A stretch of DNA of 64,000 nt from Archangiaceae bacterium (GTDB lineage Bacteria > Myxococcota > Myxococcia > Myxococcales > Myxococcaceae): the NCBI GenBank assembly GCA_016879935.1, contig JAACJQ010000056.1:1-64000 (forward strand), in the 5' to 3' direction. The notes beneath the pieces were generated by a model. That model was not told the DNA's origin, made no database searches, and saw only the letters and a program-made list of their open reading frames with translations. Both the position numbers and the translations under genes were made by a program. Shown one piece after another: positions 50,651-58,922 of this stretch (positions within the stretch are counted from its first letter, which is position 1; the number at the start of each line of letters is the position of its first letter).

Positions 50651-51792
50651 ATCTCTTCGTCACGACCTGGGCGGTGTTGGCCGCGGGCTTCACCGGCGTC
50701 GCGCTGTACCGGCTGATTCGTCAGCGCGGCGTCGAAGCGGCGCGCGCCCGCCGCCGTCCGCACGTGCTGCTCATTCGCCCCGTCGACGCGCCCACGCCGC
50801 TCGAGCTCGAGAACCTCGGCACGCCCATCGACTACCCGGGGCAGCTCACGCACGTGGTGGTCTCTCCGTTCCGCCCGCGGCTCTCGTCGGCGAACGTGCG
50901 CTGGCTCGCGTCAGACCCACTCAGCCGCAACCGCAAGGTCGGGCACATCGCCTACGCGCTCTCGACGCTGCAGGCCGAGCGCGCCGTCTCGCCCGACGAG
51001 CCGGCCATCGACGAGCGGGTCGACTCGCTCGAGTCCTCTCCCGAGCAGGTGGTGGTGTGTGTCGACGCCGACGTTCGGGTCGACGCGGCCCTCATCGGGT
51101 CGCTCGTCGACGAGCTGCGAAACGGCGCCGCGCTCGCGTCTGCCGCCCCTCGGCCGTCGGTCTCGCACTCTCTGGGAGGCCGCGCCGTTCGAGGCCTGCT
51201 CGTTCAGTCGCACCACGCCTTCGAGGTCATCGACGTGATGAGCGCCGGCGCGCGCGCCATCTGCGGCAAGGCCATCGCGCTGTCGCCCGTCGCTGCCGCC
51301 GAGTTGCTCCGGCTCTCTGACTGCATCGGCGAAGACCTCGAGCTGTCGCACGTGCTGCACGAGCGGGGGCTGCCGGTCACGTTGGCGAAGGCCACGGCGA
51401 ACGTGCCACAACCTGCGCACGTGCCCGTCGCTGCCGTCGTCGAGCGTTTCACCCGGTGGATGCAGGTGCTGCGCGCGCATCGCCCCGGCCTGTTTCCGAC
51501 GGTGCCCCTCTTCTTCGCGCCGACGCCACTGTTGATGGCGCTGGCCTCGGTCGTCGCGACTCCCAGCGCCGCCGTCGCGCTCTCCCTGCTCGTCGCCTCG
51601 CGAATCGCCCTCGCCAACCGGCAGGACAACCGCGGTGGGCTCCGGTTCGAGTGGCTGCTCGCCGAAGGCCTGCTGTGGGTCTGTTGGCTCAATGCGCTCC
51701 GCCAGGGTGGCACCGTCGAGTGGCGTGGGCGAAGGTTCACCCTGCGCTCCGGTGGAAAGATGGAGGCGCTCGCGCCCGAGGAGGCCCGATGA
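50647..51792 (+). CDS. GT21-like glycosyltransferase, likely carotenoid glucosyltransferase
   Basis: A 381-residue membrane-anchored family 2/21 glycosyltransferase. An N-terminal helix (TTWAVLAAGFTGVALYRLI) precedes a GT-A domain with VVVCVDADVRV (DxD), EDLELSHVL (acid) and RFTRWMQVLRAHRP, the R-x-x-R-W motif of ceramide-glucosyltransferase-like enzymes. Two hydrophobic segments follow (PTPLLMALASVVATPSAAVA). ATG 50647 overlaps the crtC stop by 4 nt. Its place next to crtC suggests it glycosylates the 1-hydroxy carotenoid; ceramide glycosylation is the alternative. Confidence 0.75.
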   Translation: MNLFVTTWAVLAAGFTGVALYRLIRQRGVEAARARRRPHVLLIRPVDAPTPLELENLGTPIDYPGQLTHVVVSPFRPRLSSANVRWLASDPLSRNRKVGHIAYALSTLQAERAVSPDEPAIDERVDSLESSPEQVVVCVDADVRVDAALIGSLVDELRNGAALASAAPRPSVSHSLGGRAVRGLLVQSHHAFEVIDVMSAGARAICGKAIALSPVAAAELLRLSDCIGEDLELSHVLHERGLPVTLAKATANVPQPAHVPVAAVVERFTRWMQVLRAHRPGLFPTVPLFFAPTPLLMALASVVATPSAAVALSLLVASRIALANRQDNRGGLRFEWLLAEGLLWVCWLNALRQGGTVEWRGRRFTLRSGGKMEALAPEEAR

Positions 51793-52505
51793 TTCGCGAC
51801 CAGAAAGGTGGCCTCTTCGCCTCCGTCATCGATTGGTACATCGCGCGAAAGGTGCGCACCTCGTTTCGTGGCGTCTGGGTGCGGGGAACGCTCCCCTCGT
51901 CGTCGAACGGCCTCATCGCGTACCTGAACCACTCGAGCTTCTGGGACGGCTTCATCGCCCATCAGCTCGGCAAACTCGCGGGGTGGGACGCGTACGCGCT
52001 GATGGAAGAGGAGAACCTGGCGAAGTACCGCTTTCACACGCGCATCGGCGCCTTCAGCGTGCGGCGCGGAGATGCCCGCTCGGCCGTCGAGACGTTGCGC
52101 TATGCGAAGTCGGTGCTCGCTCGCCCCAACGCCGCCGTCGTCATCTTCCCCCAGGGAGAGATTCGTGCTGGGCAGGGCCCGCTCGGCTCGTTCTCGCGCG
52201 GCCTCGAGGTGCTCGCGCGCTCGTCGAAGAAGCTGAGCGTGCCCATCGCGATTCGCTACGCCTTCCTCGAGCATGAGCACCCCGACGTGCTCATCGACGT
52301 CGGAACACCGCACGCGCCTGGCGACCTGGCCGCCTACGAAGCCGGGTTGAACGACGTCTACGCGAAGGTGATGCAGGCCCGCTCGACCGAAGGTTTCACG
52401 TTGCGCATCAAGGGCCGCTCCGGCGTCCAGGACCGTTGGGACTCGGTGCGCCGCCTCCCCACCGAAACGCAGGAGAGCCCGGCTCAGCCCGCGGCGCAGC
52501 CGTGA
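51789..52505 (+). CDS. PlsC-family acyltransferase, likely acylating the carotenoid glycoside
   Basis: The 238-residue protein has the 1-acylglycerol-3-phosphate acyltransferase signature: NHSSFWD (HX4D) near residue 47 and FPQGEIRAGQG downstream. Its position after the glycosyltransferase suggests it esterifies the sugar with a fatty acid, as in myxobacterial carotenoid glycoside esters. A general phospholipid role cannot be excluded. ATG 51789 overlaps the preceding stop; the last base of its stop is the first base of the carH start. Confidence 0.8.
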   Translation: MIRDQKGGLFASVIDWYIARKVRTSFRGVWVRGTLPSSSNGLIAYLNHSSFWDGFIAHQLGKLAGWDAYALMEEENLAKYRFHTRIGAFSVRRGDARSAVETLRYAKSVLARPNAAVVIFPQGEIRAGQGPLGSFSRGLEVLARSSKKLSVPIAIRYAFLEHEHPDVLIDVGTPHAPGDLAAYEAGLNDVYAKVMQARSTEGFTLRIKGRSGVQDRWDSVRRLPTETQESPAQPAAQP

Positions 52506-53404
52506 TGGAACGCACGTATCGAATCAACGTCGCCGCCGAGATGAGCGGCGTCTCGGAAGGCCTCATTCGCGCCTGGGAGCGCCGCTACGGCGTGCTCAAG
52601 CCCAAACGCACCCCGTCGGGCTATCGCGCGTACACCGAGAGCGACATCTCGGTGCTCAAGCGCCTCAAGCAGCTCACCGAAGAGGGCGTCAGCATCGCCG
52701 AGGCCGTCAAGCTGCTGCCGAGCATCAAGCGCGACGTGAAGGAGCAGCTCGACAAGGCCGAGCGCGCGACGCCGAAGGCGCCCAAGGCCGGCCAGACTGA
52801 CAAGTGGCGCCACGAGATTCTGGTCGCGGCCGAGCGGCTCGACCAACAGACGCTCGAGCTGGTGCTCGACGAGGCGATGGCCTCGATGCCGCCGGTCGCG
52901 TTCTGGGAAGAGGTGTTGGCGCCGCTACAACGAGAGGTCGGCGAGCGCTGGCACGCGGGAACACTCACCGTCGCCGAGGAGCACCTCGTCACGCAGGCGG
53001 CTCGTCAGCGCGTCATCGCGTTGCTGCACCAGGCGCCGCGCCGGTCGAAACGTCACGTCGTCGCCGCCTGCTTCCCCAACGACGAGCACGAGCTGGGCCT
53101 CATGGGCGCGGCGCTCCGGTTTCGTCACGCCGGGTGGCGCGTCACCTTTCTCGGCGCGCGCACGCCGGCGGAGCACCTCGCGCGCGTCGTGCGGGTCGTG
53201 CAACCACAGGTCGTCGCCCTGAGCGCGGTGAATGACGAGGGCATCGCGCGCTTCGAGTCGACGCTCACCGAGATGATGGCTGAACGCGGCGAGGCAGAGT
53301 TCATCGTCGGTGGGCGCGCCGCCGAGCTGCACGCAGACGTCGTGACGCGGGTGGGCGCGCGAATCGTGACGACCTCTGCCGAGTGGGCCGAGCTGCTGGG
53401 GTGA
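52505..53404 (+). CDS. carH: CarH-type B12-dependent light-sensing MerR repressor
   Basis: The 299-residue protein has an N-terminal MerR DNA-binding domain (residues 5-75; WERRYGVLKPKRTPSGYRAY), a four-helix bundle and a C-terminal cobalamin domain. All B12-site residues of CarH are visible: the W-x9-EH motif (Trp149, Glu159, His160) and DEHELG with lower ligand His195. The Trp-to-His spacing of 46 equals that of Thermus CarH. Adenosylcobalamin-bound CarH tetramers repress in the dark; light breaks the Co-C bond and releases DNA. Being last in the operon it would autoregulate through the operator at 44622. Whether it is a strictly B12-dependent CarH or a B12-facultative CarA-like form is untested. 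Confidence 0.92.
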   Translation: MERTYRINVAAEMSGVSEGLIRAWERRYGVLKPKRTPSGYRAYTESDISVLKRLKQLTEEGVSIAEAVKLLPSIKRDVKEQLDKAERATPKAPKAGQTDKWRHEILVAAERLDQQTLELVLDEAMASMPPVAFWEEVLAPLQREVGERWHAGTLTVAEEHLVTQAARQRVIALLHQAPRRSKRHVVAACFPNDEHELGLMGAALRFRHAGWRVTFLGARTPAEHLARVVRVVQPQVVALSAVNDEGIARFESTLTEMMAERGEAEFIVGGRAAELHADVVTRVGARIVTTSAEWAELLG

Positions 53405-53420
53405 GGCGGCCCTGCCTCAC
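53401..53420. terminator. Hairpin over the convergent stops of carH and the 53417 gene
   Basis: GTGAGGC and GCCTCAC form a perfect 7-bp stem with a 6-nt loop, spanning both stop codons of these convergent genes. There is no T-run, so termination in either direction is only possible. Confidence 0.4.
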
Positions 53421-53830
53421 ATGCAGGTGAGGCCGGCGTCACCAAGCACGCAGCTGGTCTGCGTGGGCGTCGCGGGGCACGAGAACTCCACTGCGAGCAC
53501 GCCCGACTGGCTGCAGCGCAGAATCTGAAGCCCGCCATCGGGGTCGCAACGAACGCGGCCCGGGTTGCTGCAGAAGTCGCCCACGCCGTTCCCCCGGGTG
53601 TCGCAATCGACGGTGTCTCCGACACGGCGACACCCATCGGCGCCTTTGCAGTCGCTCACCACCGTCCACACGAGCGAGCGGCAGGCCAGCAACCGTGTCG
53701 ACGACTCGCACGCCCCGACGTTCTCGTCCTTGCAGGCCTCGCCCGCTTTCGGAGTCGTCGTCGTCGTCATCGTGCCGCACGCGAGAGCCAGGAGCGCGAC
53801 GCCGAACACTGCGGTGGTGATGCGAGCCAT
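53417..53830 (-). CDS. Cys-rich predicted lipoprotein
   Basis: The 137-residue product has lipobox ALLALAC (Cys 18), a Thr-rich stretch and at least eight Cys in the mature part (AGEACKDENVGACESS, DCKGADGCRRVGDTVDC, DFCSNPGRVRCDPDG). The pattern recalls the DUF-type Cys-rich myxobacterial lipoproteins with disulphide-stabilised folds. Function is unknown. It is divergent from the aro operon across 68 bp. Confidence 0.65.
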   Translation of the reverse strand: MARITTAVFGVALLALACGTMTTTTTPKAGEACKDENVGACESSTRLLACRSLVWTVVSDCKGADGCRRVGDTVDCDTRGNGVGDFCSNPGRVRCDPDGGLQILRCSQSGVLAVEFSCPATPTQTSCVLGDAGLTCM

Positions 53831-53898
53831 GCGTCAAACACTACACCCGACGCGTCGTGAGTGGTGAACCCCGCGAGGGGGCCGAATAGGAAGCCCGG

Positions 53899-55668
53899 GT
53901 GGACCTGCTCCGCCACCTGGACCCGCGCTTGCGCCCCGCGCTCGAGAGCGAGCTGCGCCACCGAACGTCGGCGCCCATCGACGGAGTGCCCCGCGGCGTG
54001 ACGGTGGTGCTCGCTGGCCATCGCGGCGCGGGCAAGACGACGGTGCTCCCTCACGTGGCGGCTGTGCTCGGGCGACCGGGAATCGACCTCGACGCCGAGC
54101 TCGAGCGGCGCGAAGGCCGGTCGCTTCGCGAGTGGTTTCAGCACGACGTCGCCTCGTTTCGCGCTGCCGAGCGCGCCGTGTTCTCGTCTTTGCCCGCGGG
54201 AAGCCTCGTCGCCGTCGGTGGCGGCTTCCTCGCCAACCACGGTGACCTGCTCGGCGCGTGTCTGACGGTGCTCGTGCCCGTGTCGTGGGAGACGTTCGCC
54301 GAGCGGTTGGGCGCCGACACCTCGCGCCCGCGGCTGATGCCCGACGTCTCGCTGCGAGAAGAGCTCGAGACCATCTGGGCCGAGCGTGAAGAGAAACACC
54401 GACGCGTGAAGACGATGTCGTTCGTCGACTTCGCGTTGGCGTTGACGAAGCCAGCCAGGCCACGGCGCGTGGTGACGTTGCCGCCCGATGCGCACCCCGC
54501 GGAGTTCGCGTGGAGGGCGCGGCACGCCGGCGCCGATTTGCTCGAGGTGAGAACCGATGTGACGGCGACGGAGATCGAGCTGGCTCCCGTGGTGCGTGCA
54601 CTGCCAGTGCTCGTCGCGGAGCGCGGCCTCGTCGCGCCGCTCGAGTGGGCTCGGTCGGCGGCGCTGCTCGATTCCGACTCCGGTTCGCTGCGCTCGTTTC
54701 ATTCCGAGCGGCCGATGACGACGGCCGAGGTGCTGGCGCACTGGCGCGCCGTTCCCGACGGCGCGCAGGTGAAGCACGTCGAGCCGCTCGGCTCGTTGCG
54801 AGAAGCGCCGCGCCTGTTCGAGACGCAGCGGGCGCTGCAGGAGAAGTTCGGCCGTCATCGCGTGACGGTGCTCGCGACGGGCCCACTCGCGTTGCCTTTT
54901 CGCGCGTTGCTCGCCGAGCAGAACGCGCTCGACTACCTCGCGCTCGAGCCGACGTGGAGCGCCGCTGCGGGCCAACGCCTGCTCCAGGACGCCGTTCGTG
55001 CGCATCGCCGCGCGACGAAGCATGGAATGACGGAGCGGCTCGGCATTCTCGGCTCGCCGCTCGCGCACTCGAGGAGCCCGCGGCTGCACGTGCAACCGTT
55101 CGACCGCATCGAGCTGCCGCCGGACGCCGACGTTGCCGAGGTGCTGCGCGCGCTGCGGCCCCACTATCGCGGCTTCGCGGTGACGAACCCGTTCAAGAAG
55201 GCCGCTGCATCGGCGGCGAACGCCACGCGTGACGCGGTGAACACGCTCGTGCGCGACGAGGCGGGGTGGGGTTCGTTCAACACCGACCGTGAAGGCGCTG
55301 CGGCGACGTTGAGCGTGCTCATCGAGCGAGCGAACTCGAAGCAGGTGACGGTGCTGGGAGACGGTGGCGTCACCGGCGCGCTTCGCGAAGCAGCCGAGCA
55401 GCTCGGCGTCGTGCTCGTGGTGAAGCGTCGCGCCGACGCGAACGGCTCCATCGGCGGCCCCGTGGTGTGGACCTGGCCTGCCACGATTGCTCCACCACCT
55501 GGGCTTCGTTTCGAGAACGCCCTCGTCGCCGTCATCGCCTACGGCCGGCCCGCACGTGCCATCGCCGCGACCGTGCGTGAACGAGGTGGAACTGCGCTGC
55601 GTCTCGGGCCACGGTGGTTCATCGCGCAGGCACGGCGGCAGCGAAGCCTCTGGGAGTCGGCCACATGA
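53899..55668 (+). CDS. Trifunctional shikimate kinase-dehydroquinate dehydratase-shikimate dehydrogenase
   Basis: One 589-residue protein fuses three shikimate pathway enzymes. Residues 1-190 are shikimate kinase (Walker A GHRGAGKTT, GIDLDAELERREG, VAVGGGFL). Residues about 200-365 are type I dehydroquinate dehydratase: LLEVRTD (Glu216, Arg218), SFHSER (His268) and Lys292 in QVKHVE match catalytic residues. Residues about 378-589 are shikimate dehydrogenase: GSPLAHSRSP, Lys433 in NPFKK, Asp463 in NTDREG and the NADP loop VLGDGGVTGA. The dehydrogenase domain is short in its substrate half. GTG 53899 has AGGAAG upstream. Order of domains differs from that of the pathway steps (DHQD, SDH, SK). 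Confidence 0.88.
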   Translation: MDLLRHLDPRLRPALESELRHRTSAPIDGVPRGVTVVLAGHRGAGKTTVLPHVAAVLGRPGIDLDAELERREGRSLREWFQHDVASFRAAERAVFSSLPAGSLVAVGGGFLANHGDLLGACLTVLVPVSWETFAERLGADTSRPRLMPDVSLREELETIWAEREEKHRRVKTMSFVDFALALTKPARPRRVVTLPPDAHPAEFAWRARHAGADLLEVRTDVTATEIELAPVVRALPVLVAERGLVAPLEWARSAALLDSDSGSLRSFHSERPMTTAEVLAHWRAVPDGAQVKHVEPLGSLREAPRLFETQRALQEKFGRHRVTVLATGPLALPFRALLAEQNALDYLALEPTWSAAAGQRLLQDAVRAHRRATKHGMTERLGILGSPLAHSRSPRLHVQPFDRIELPPDADVAEVLRALRPHYRGFAVTNPFKKAAASAANATRDAVNTLVRDEAGWGSFNTDREGAAATLSVLIERANSKQVTVLGDGGVTGALREAAEQLGVVLVVKRRADANGSIGGPVVWTWPATIAPPPGLRFENALVAVIAYGRPARAIAATVRERGGTALRLGPRWFIAQARRQRSLWESAT

Positions 55669-56702
55669 ACAGCTTCGGAGAACTCTTTCGCGTCACCACG
55701 TTCGGCGAGAGCCACGGGCCGGCCATGGGCGCGGTCATCGACGGGTGCCCTGCCGGCGTTCCGCTCACGAAGGCGTTCGTTCAGCGCGCGCTCGATCGGC
55801 GGCGGCCGGGGCAGAGCGCAGTGACGACCGCGCGGCAGGAGGCCGATCAGGTGGAGCTGCTCTCGGGCGTCTACGAAGACAAGACGCTCGGCACGCCGAT
55901 CGCCGCCATCGTTCGCAACACCGATGCACGCAGCCAGGACTACGCGAAGCTCGCGAAGGAAGACCGCCCCGGTCACGCCGATCGGGTCTGGCGCGAGCGC
56001 TTTCATCATCGCGACCCTCGCGGCGGAGGTCGCACGAGCGGGCGTGAGACGTTGTGCCGGGTCATCGGTGGCGCCGTCGCCGATGCATTGCTCGCGAACG
56101 AGACGCCGAAGCTGAACGTCGTCGCGTGGGTCTCGCAGGTCGGGCCGTTCGTCGCGCCGTTGCCCGCGGCTGGGCTCACGCGTGCGCAGGTCGACGCCCA
56201 CCCGACCCGTTGTCCCGATGTGGCGCTCGCGGCCGAAATCGAAGCGCGCATTCTCGAAGCGAAGGCCGCCGGAGACTCGCTCGGTGGTGCCATCACGGTT
56301 CGCATCGAGGGCGCGCCCCTGGGTCTGGGTGAGCCGGTGTTCGGCAAGCTGAAGTCGCGGCTCGCTGATGCGTTCGCAGGGGTCGGCGCGGTGACTGGTG
56401 TCGTGTGGGGCCCGGCCGATCTCGAGCATCGGCTGCGATTGCCGGGCACGCAGTTTCACGCGACGAACGCCGATGGAACGCCGAGCGACGTGTACGGCGG
56501 CATTCAGGGCGGGCTCGCGAATGGAGAGCCTGTGCTCGCGCGAGTGCTGTTCAAACCGCCCGCGACCCTCACCGACCACGCGAAGGCCGGCCGTCACGAC
56601 CCGTGCATTCTGCCGCGCGCCGTTCCCGTCATCGAGGCGATGGCCTCGATGGTGTTCGCCGATCTCCTCTTGTCCTTCCTCGCGAGGCCGCACCGCGCAT
56701 GA
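55665..56702 (+). CDS. aroC: Chorismate synthase
   Basis: It converts EPSP to chorismate with reduced FMN. Signatures: TTFGESHGPAMGAVIDGCPA, RRRPGQSAVTTARQEADQVE, HRDPRGGGRTSGRET and FKPPATL near the end. Residue count is 345, normal. ATG 55665 overlaps the fusion gene stop (ATGA). The usual DYRGGGR reads HHRDPRGGGR, with a small local change near the FMN site that does not remove the conserved Arg residues. Confidence 0.95.
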   Translation: MNSFGELFRVTTFGESHGPAMGAVIDGCPAGVPLTKAFVQRALDRRRPGQSAVTTARQEADQVELLSGVYEDKTLGTPIAAIVRNTDARSQDYAKLAKEDRPGHADRVWRERFHHRDPRGGGRTSGRETLCRVIGGAVADALLANETPKLNVVAWVSQVGPFVAPLPAAGLTRAQVDAHPTRCPDVALAAEIEARILEAKAAGDSLGGAITVRIEGAPLGLGEPVFGKLKSRLADAFAGVGAVTGVVWGPADLEHRLRLPGTQFHATNADGTPSDVYGGIQGGLANGEPVLARVLFKPPATLTDHAKAGRHDPCILPRAVPVIEAMASMVFADLLLSFLARPHRA

Positions 56703-57727
56703 CGACTCTTCCTCCTGGCGCCCTCACTCCGTCGGTCGATCGCACGGGCCGCTTCGTCGACCTCGTGAAGTCGTTGCCCGACGAGACGGTGGTCTTCGCC
56801 GACGCGCGCGTGCTCCGGCTGCACCGTGACGTCGCGAAGTCGCTCTCGAAACGCACGGTCATTCCGCTCACTGCAGGAGAAGGCCTCAAGTCGCTCGCGA
56901 CCATCGAGCGGGTGGCGAAGCGGCTCTCGGGCGTGTCCCGCTCGGCCACCTTCGTCGCGCTCGGTGGTGGAACGGTCGGAGACGTCGTCACCGTCATCGC
57001 GCACCTGCACAAACGAGGCGTGAAGCTCGTTCACGCGCCCACCACGTTGCTCGCCGCGGTCGACAGCTCCATCGGTGGCAAAGGCGCAGTGAACGTCGGC
57101 GACGTGAAGAACGCGCTCGGTGTGTTCCACGGGCCCGTCGAGACGTGGCTGTGCCCGAAGTTCTTCGACACGTTGTCGGAGGCGCAGCGCAGGGAAGGGC
57201 GGCTCGAGGCGTGGAAGATGGTCGTCACGCTCGACGCAGCGACGGCCCGACGGTGGATGAAGAAGACGCCGAACGACCTCGCGCTGCTGCGAGAAGCGCG
57301 CGACCTGAAGGAGGCTGTCGTGCGCACCGACCCGTACGAGACGAAGGGCGTGCGCGTGGTGCTGAACTTCGGCCACACGTTTGGTCACGTGCTGGAGAGC
57401 GTGAGCGGCTTTTCGCTGCGTCACGGAGAGGCGGTCGGGCTCGGCATGCTGTGCGCGCTCGATGTTGGTGTCGACCTCGGCCTCACGCCGCGTGGAGTCG
57501 CCGAGGCGATCGAAGCCGCGCTCCCGAATGCGAAGAACGCGCGCGCGGTGCTGGCGAAGCTCGCGAAGGTGCCGGTGTCGAAGGTGGCGAAGGTGCTCGC
57601 TGCCGACAAGAAGGGCAGCGCGAGCCAGCTCCGCATGGTGCTGCTCGAAGACCTGGGCCGGTGGCGCACGGTCGGCGTCGACGCGAAGACGTGGCAGTCG
57701 CGGTGGACGGGGTCGTGGCGTGCCTGA
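56699..57727 (+). CDS. aroB: 3-dehydroquinate synthase
   Basis: It cyclises DAHP to 3-dehydroquinate using NAD and a divalent metal. Visible are FVALGGGTVGDVVTVIAHLH, HAPTTLLAAVDSSIGGKGAV and the metal site LNFGHTFGHVLES plus LRHGEAVGLGM. The 342-residue length is typical. ATG 56699 overlaps the aroC stop (ATGA), and the stop overlaps aroA by 8 nt. Confidence 0.95.
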   Translation: MTTLPPGALTPSVDRTGRFVDLVKSLPDETVVFADARVLRLHRDVAKSLSKRTVIPLTAGEGLKSLATIERVAKRLSGVSRSATFVALGGGTVGDVVTVIAHLHKRGVKLVHAPTTLLAAVDSSIGGKGAVNVGDVKNALGVFHGPVETWLCPKFFDTLSEAQRREGRLEAWKMVVTLDAATARRWMKKTPNDLALLREARDLKEAVVRTDPYETKGVRVVLNFGHTFGHVLESVSGFSLRHGEAVGLGMLCALDVGVDLGLTPRGVAEAIEAALPNAKNARAVLAKLAKVPVSKVAKVLAADKKGSASQLRMVLLEDLGRWRTVGVDAKTWQSRWTGSWRA

Positions 57728-58922
57728 GGTGCTGACACCTCCGCTCTCGAAGTCAGACGCGCACCGCGTGCTCGTGCTGCGTGAGCTCTGCGAGGGCACT
57801 CACGAAGCCGCGCTCGAAGGGGCGACCGACGTCCCCGAAGACGTGCTGGTGCTCTCGCGTGGGTTGAAGACGCTGCGTGGCTCGAGGGGTGAGCTCGACT
57901 GCCACGATGCGGGCGCGCCGTTTCGGTTCCTGCTGACGCAGGCTGCGCTTCGTCCGAACTCGGTGTTCCACTTCACGGGCACGGCGCGACTCGCCGAACG
58001 TCCCCAGCGGCCGCTCGTCGACGCGTTGGCGAAGTCGTTGGGCGTTCGTTTCACCGAAGGTTCTCCCTGGCCCCTCACCGTGACGACGGGCCCGACTCCG
58101 ACCGTTCAGCGCTTCGAGGTCTCTGGAGTCGAGTCGAGCCAGTTCGCGTCGAGCCTCGTGCTCGGCGCCGCACGGCTCGTTCATCACGGCAACCCCGACG
58201 TCGTCGTCGACGTCACGGGAGAATCAACGAGCGCCGGCTACCTCGCGCTCACCCTCGATTGGGTCCGTCGCTTCGGCTTTCGCGTCGAGGTGAACGGCTC
58301 GCGAATCACCATCGGCGGGCGTGGAACGTCGGTCGCGCCCAGCCTGCCCGGTGACTGGTCGTCGCTCACGTACCTGTTGCCACTCGCGTGGAGATCGAAC
58401 GCGCGTGTCGCGTCGGTCGACCTCGCCTCGACACATCCCGACCGCACCTTCGCCACGCACCTCGAGGCAGCCGGTCTTTCACTGGCGACCATCGAAGGGG
58501 GCACCGAAGTGCGCGGAGCGCTCACCCGTGGCGTCTTGGTCGACGCCTCCATCTGCCCAGACGCGGTGCCCGGCCTCGTCGCGCTCGCGCTCGTGGCGCC
58601 CGCCCCGTCGACCTTCGTGCGCTGCAGTGTCTTGCGGCTCAAAGAGAGCGACCGCCTCGCTGCGCTCGTCGACCTCGTTCACCTCACGGGCGGAGCGACC
58701 TCGCTCGACGGCGACACGCTCACCGTCTCACCGCCACGAACGCCACGCGGCGGAACCTTCGACGGAAGGAGCGACCACCGCCTCGTCATAGCCGCTGCCG
58801 TCTCCGGCTCGCTGCTCGGCGTGACGATTTCCGTGCGCGGCACCAGCGCCGTCGCCAAGAGCTTCCCCGGGTTCTGGAGAGAAGCAGCGAAGGCCCACGT
58901 GACCCGAAGGGAGGCCGAGTGA
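57720..58922 (+). CDS. aroA: EPSP synthase
   Basis: It adds the enolpyruvyl group of PEP to shikimate 3-phosphate. PPLSKSDAHRVLVL is the N-terminal substrate loop; GAPFRFLL, TGTARLAERPQRPLVDAL and LKESDRLAALVDLV are conserved EPSP synthase motifs. GTG 57720 is used since it lies in frame just before the conserved N-terminus. 400 residues, slightly shorter than the common form. The glyphosate-site motif here reads GTARLAERP rather than the common GNAGTAxRP; the inhibitor response is not predictable from sequence alone. It overlaps the next gene (GTGA). Confidence 0.92.
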   Translation: MPEVLTPPLSKSDAHRVLVLRELCEGTHEAALEGATDVPEDVLVLSRGLKTLRGSRGELDCHDAGAPFRFLLTQAALRPNSVFHFTGTARLAERPQRPLVDALAKSLGVRFTEGSPWPLTVTTGPTPTVQRFEVSGVESSQFASSLVLGAARLVHHGNPDVVVDVTGESTSAGYLALTLDWVRRFGFRVEVNGSRITIGGRGTSVAPSLPGDWSSLTYLLPLAWRSNARVASVDLASTHPDRTFATHLEAAGLSLATIEGGTEVRGALTRGVLVDASICPDAVPGLVALALVAPAPSTFVRCSVLRLKESDRLAALVDLVHLTGGATSLDGDTLTVSPPRTPRGGTFDGRSDHRLVIAAAVSGSLLGVTISVRGTSAVAKSFPGFWREAAKAHVTRREAE

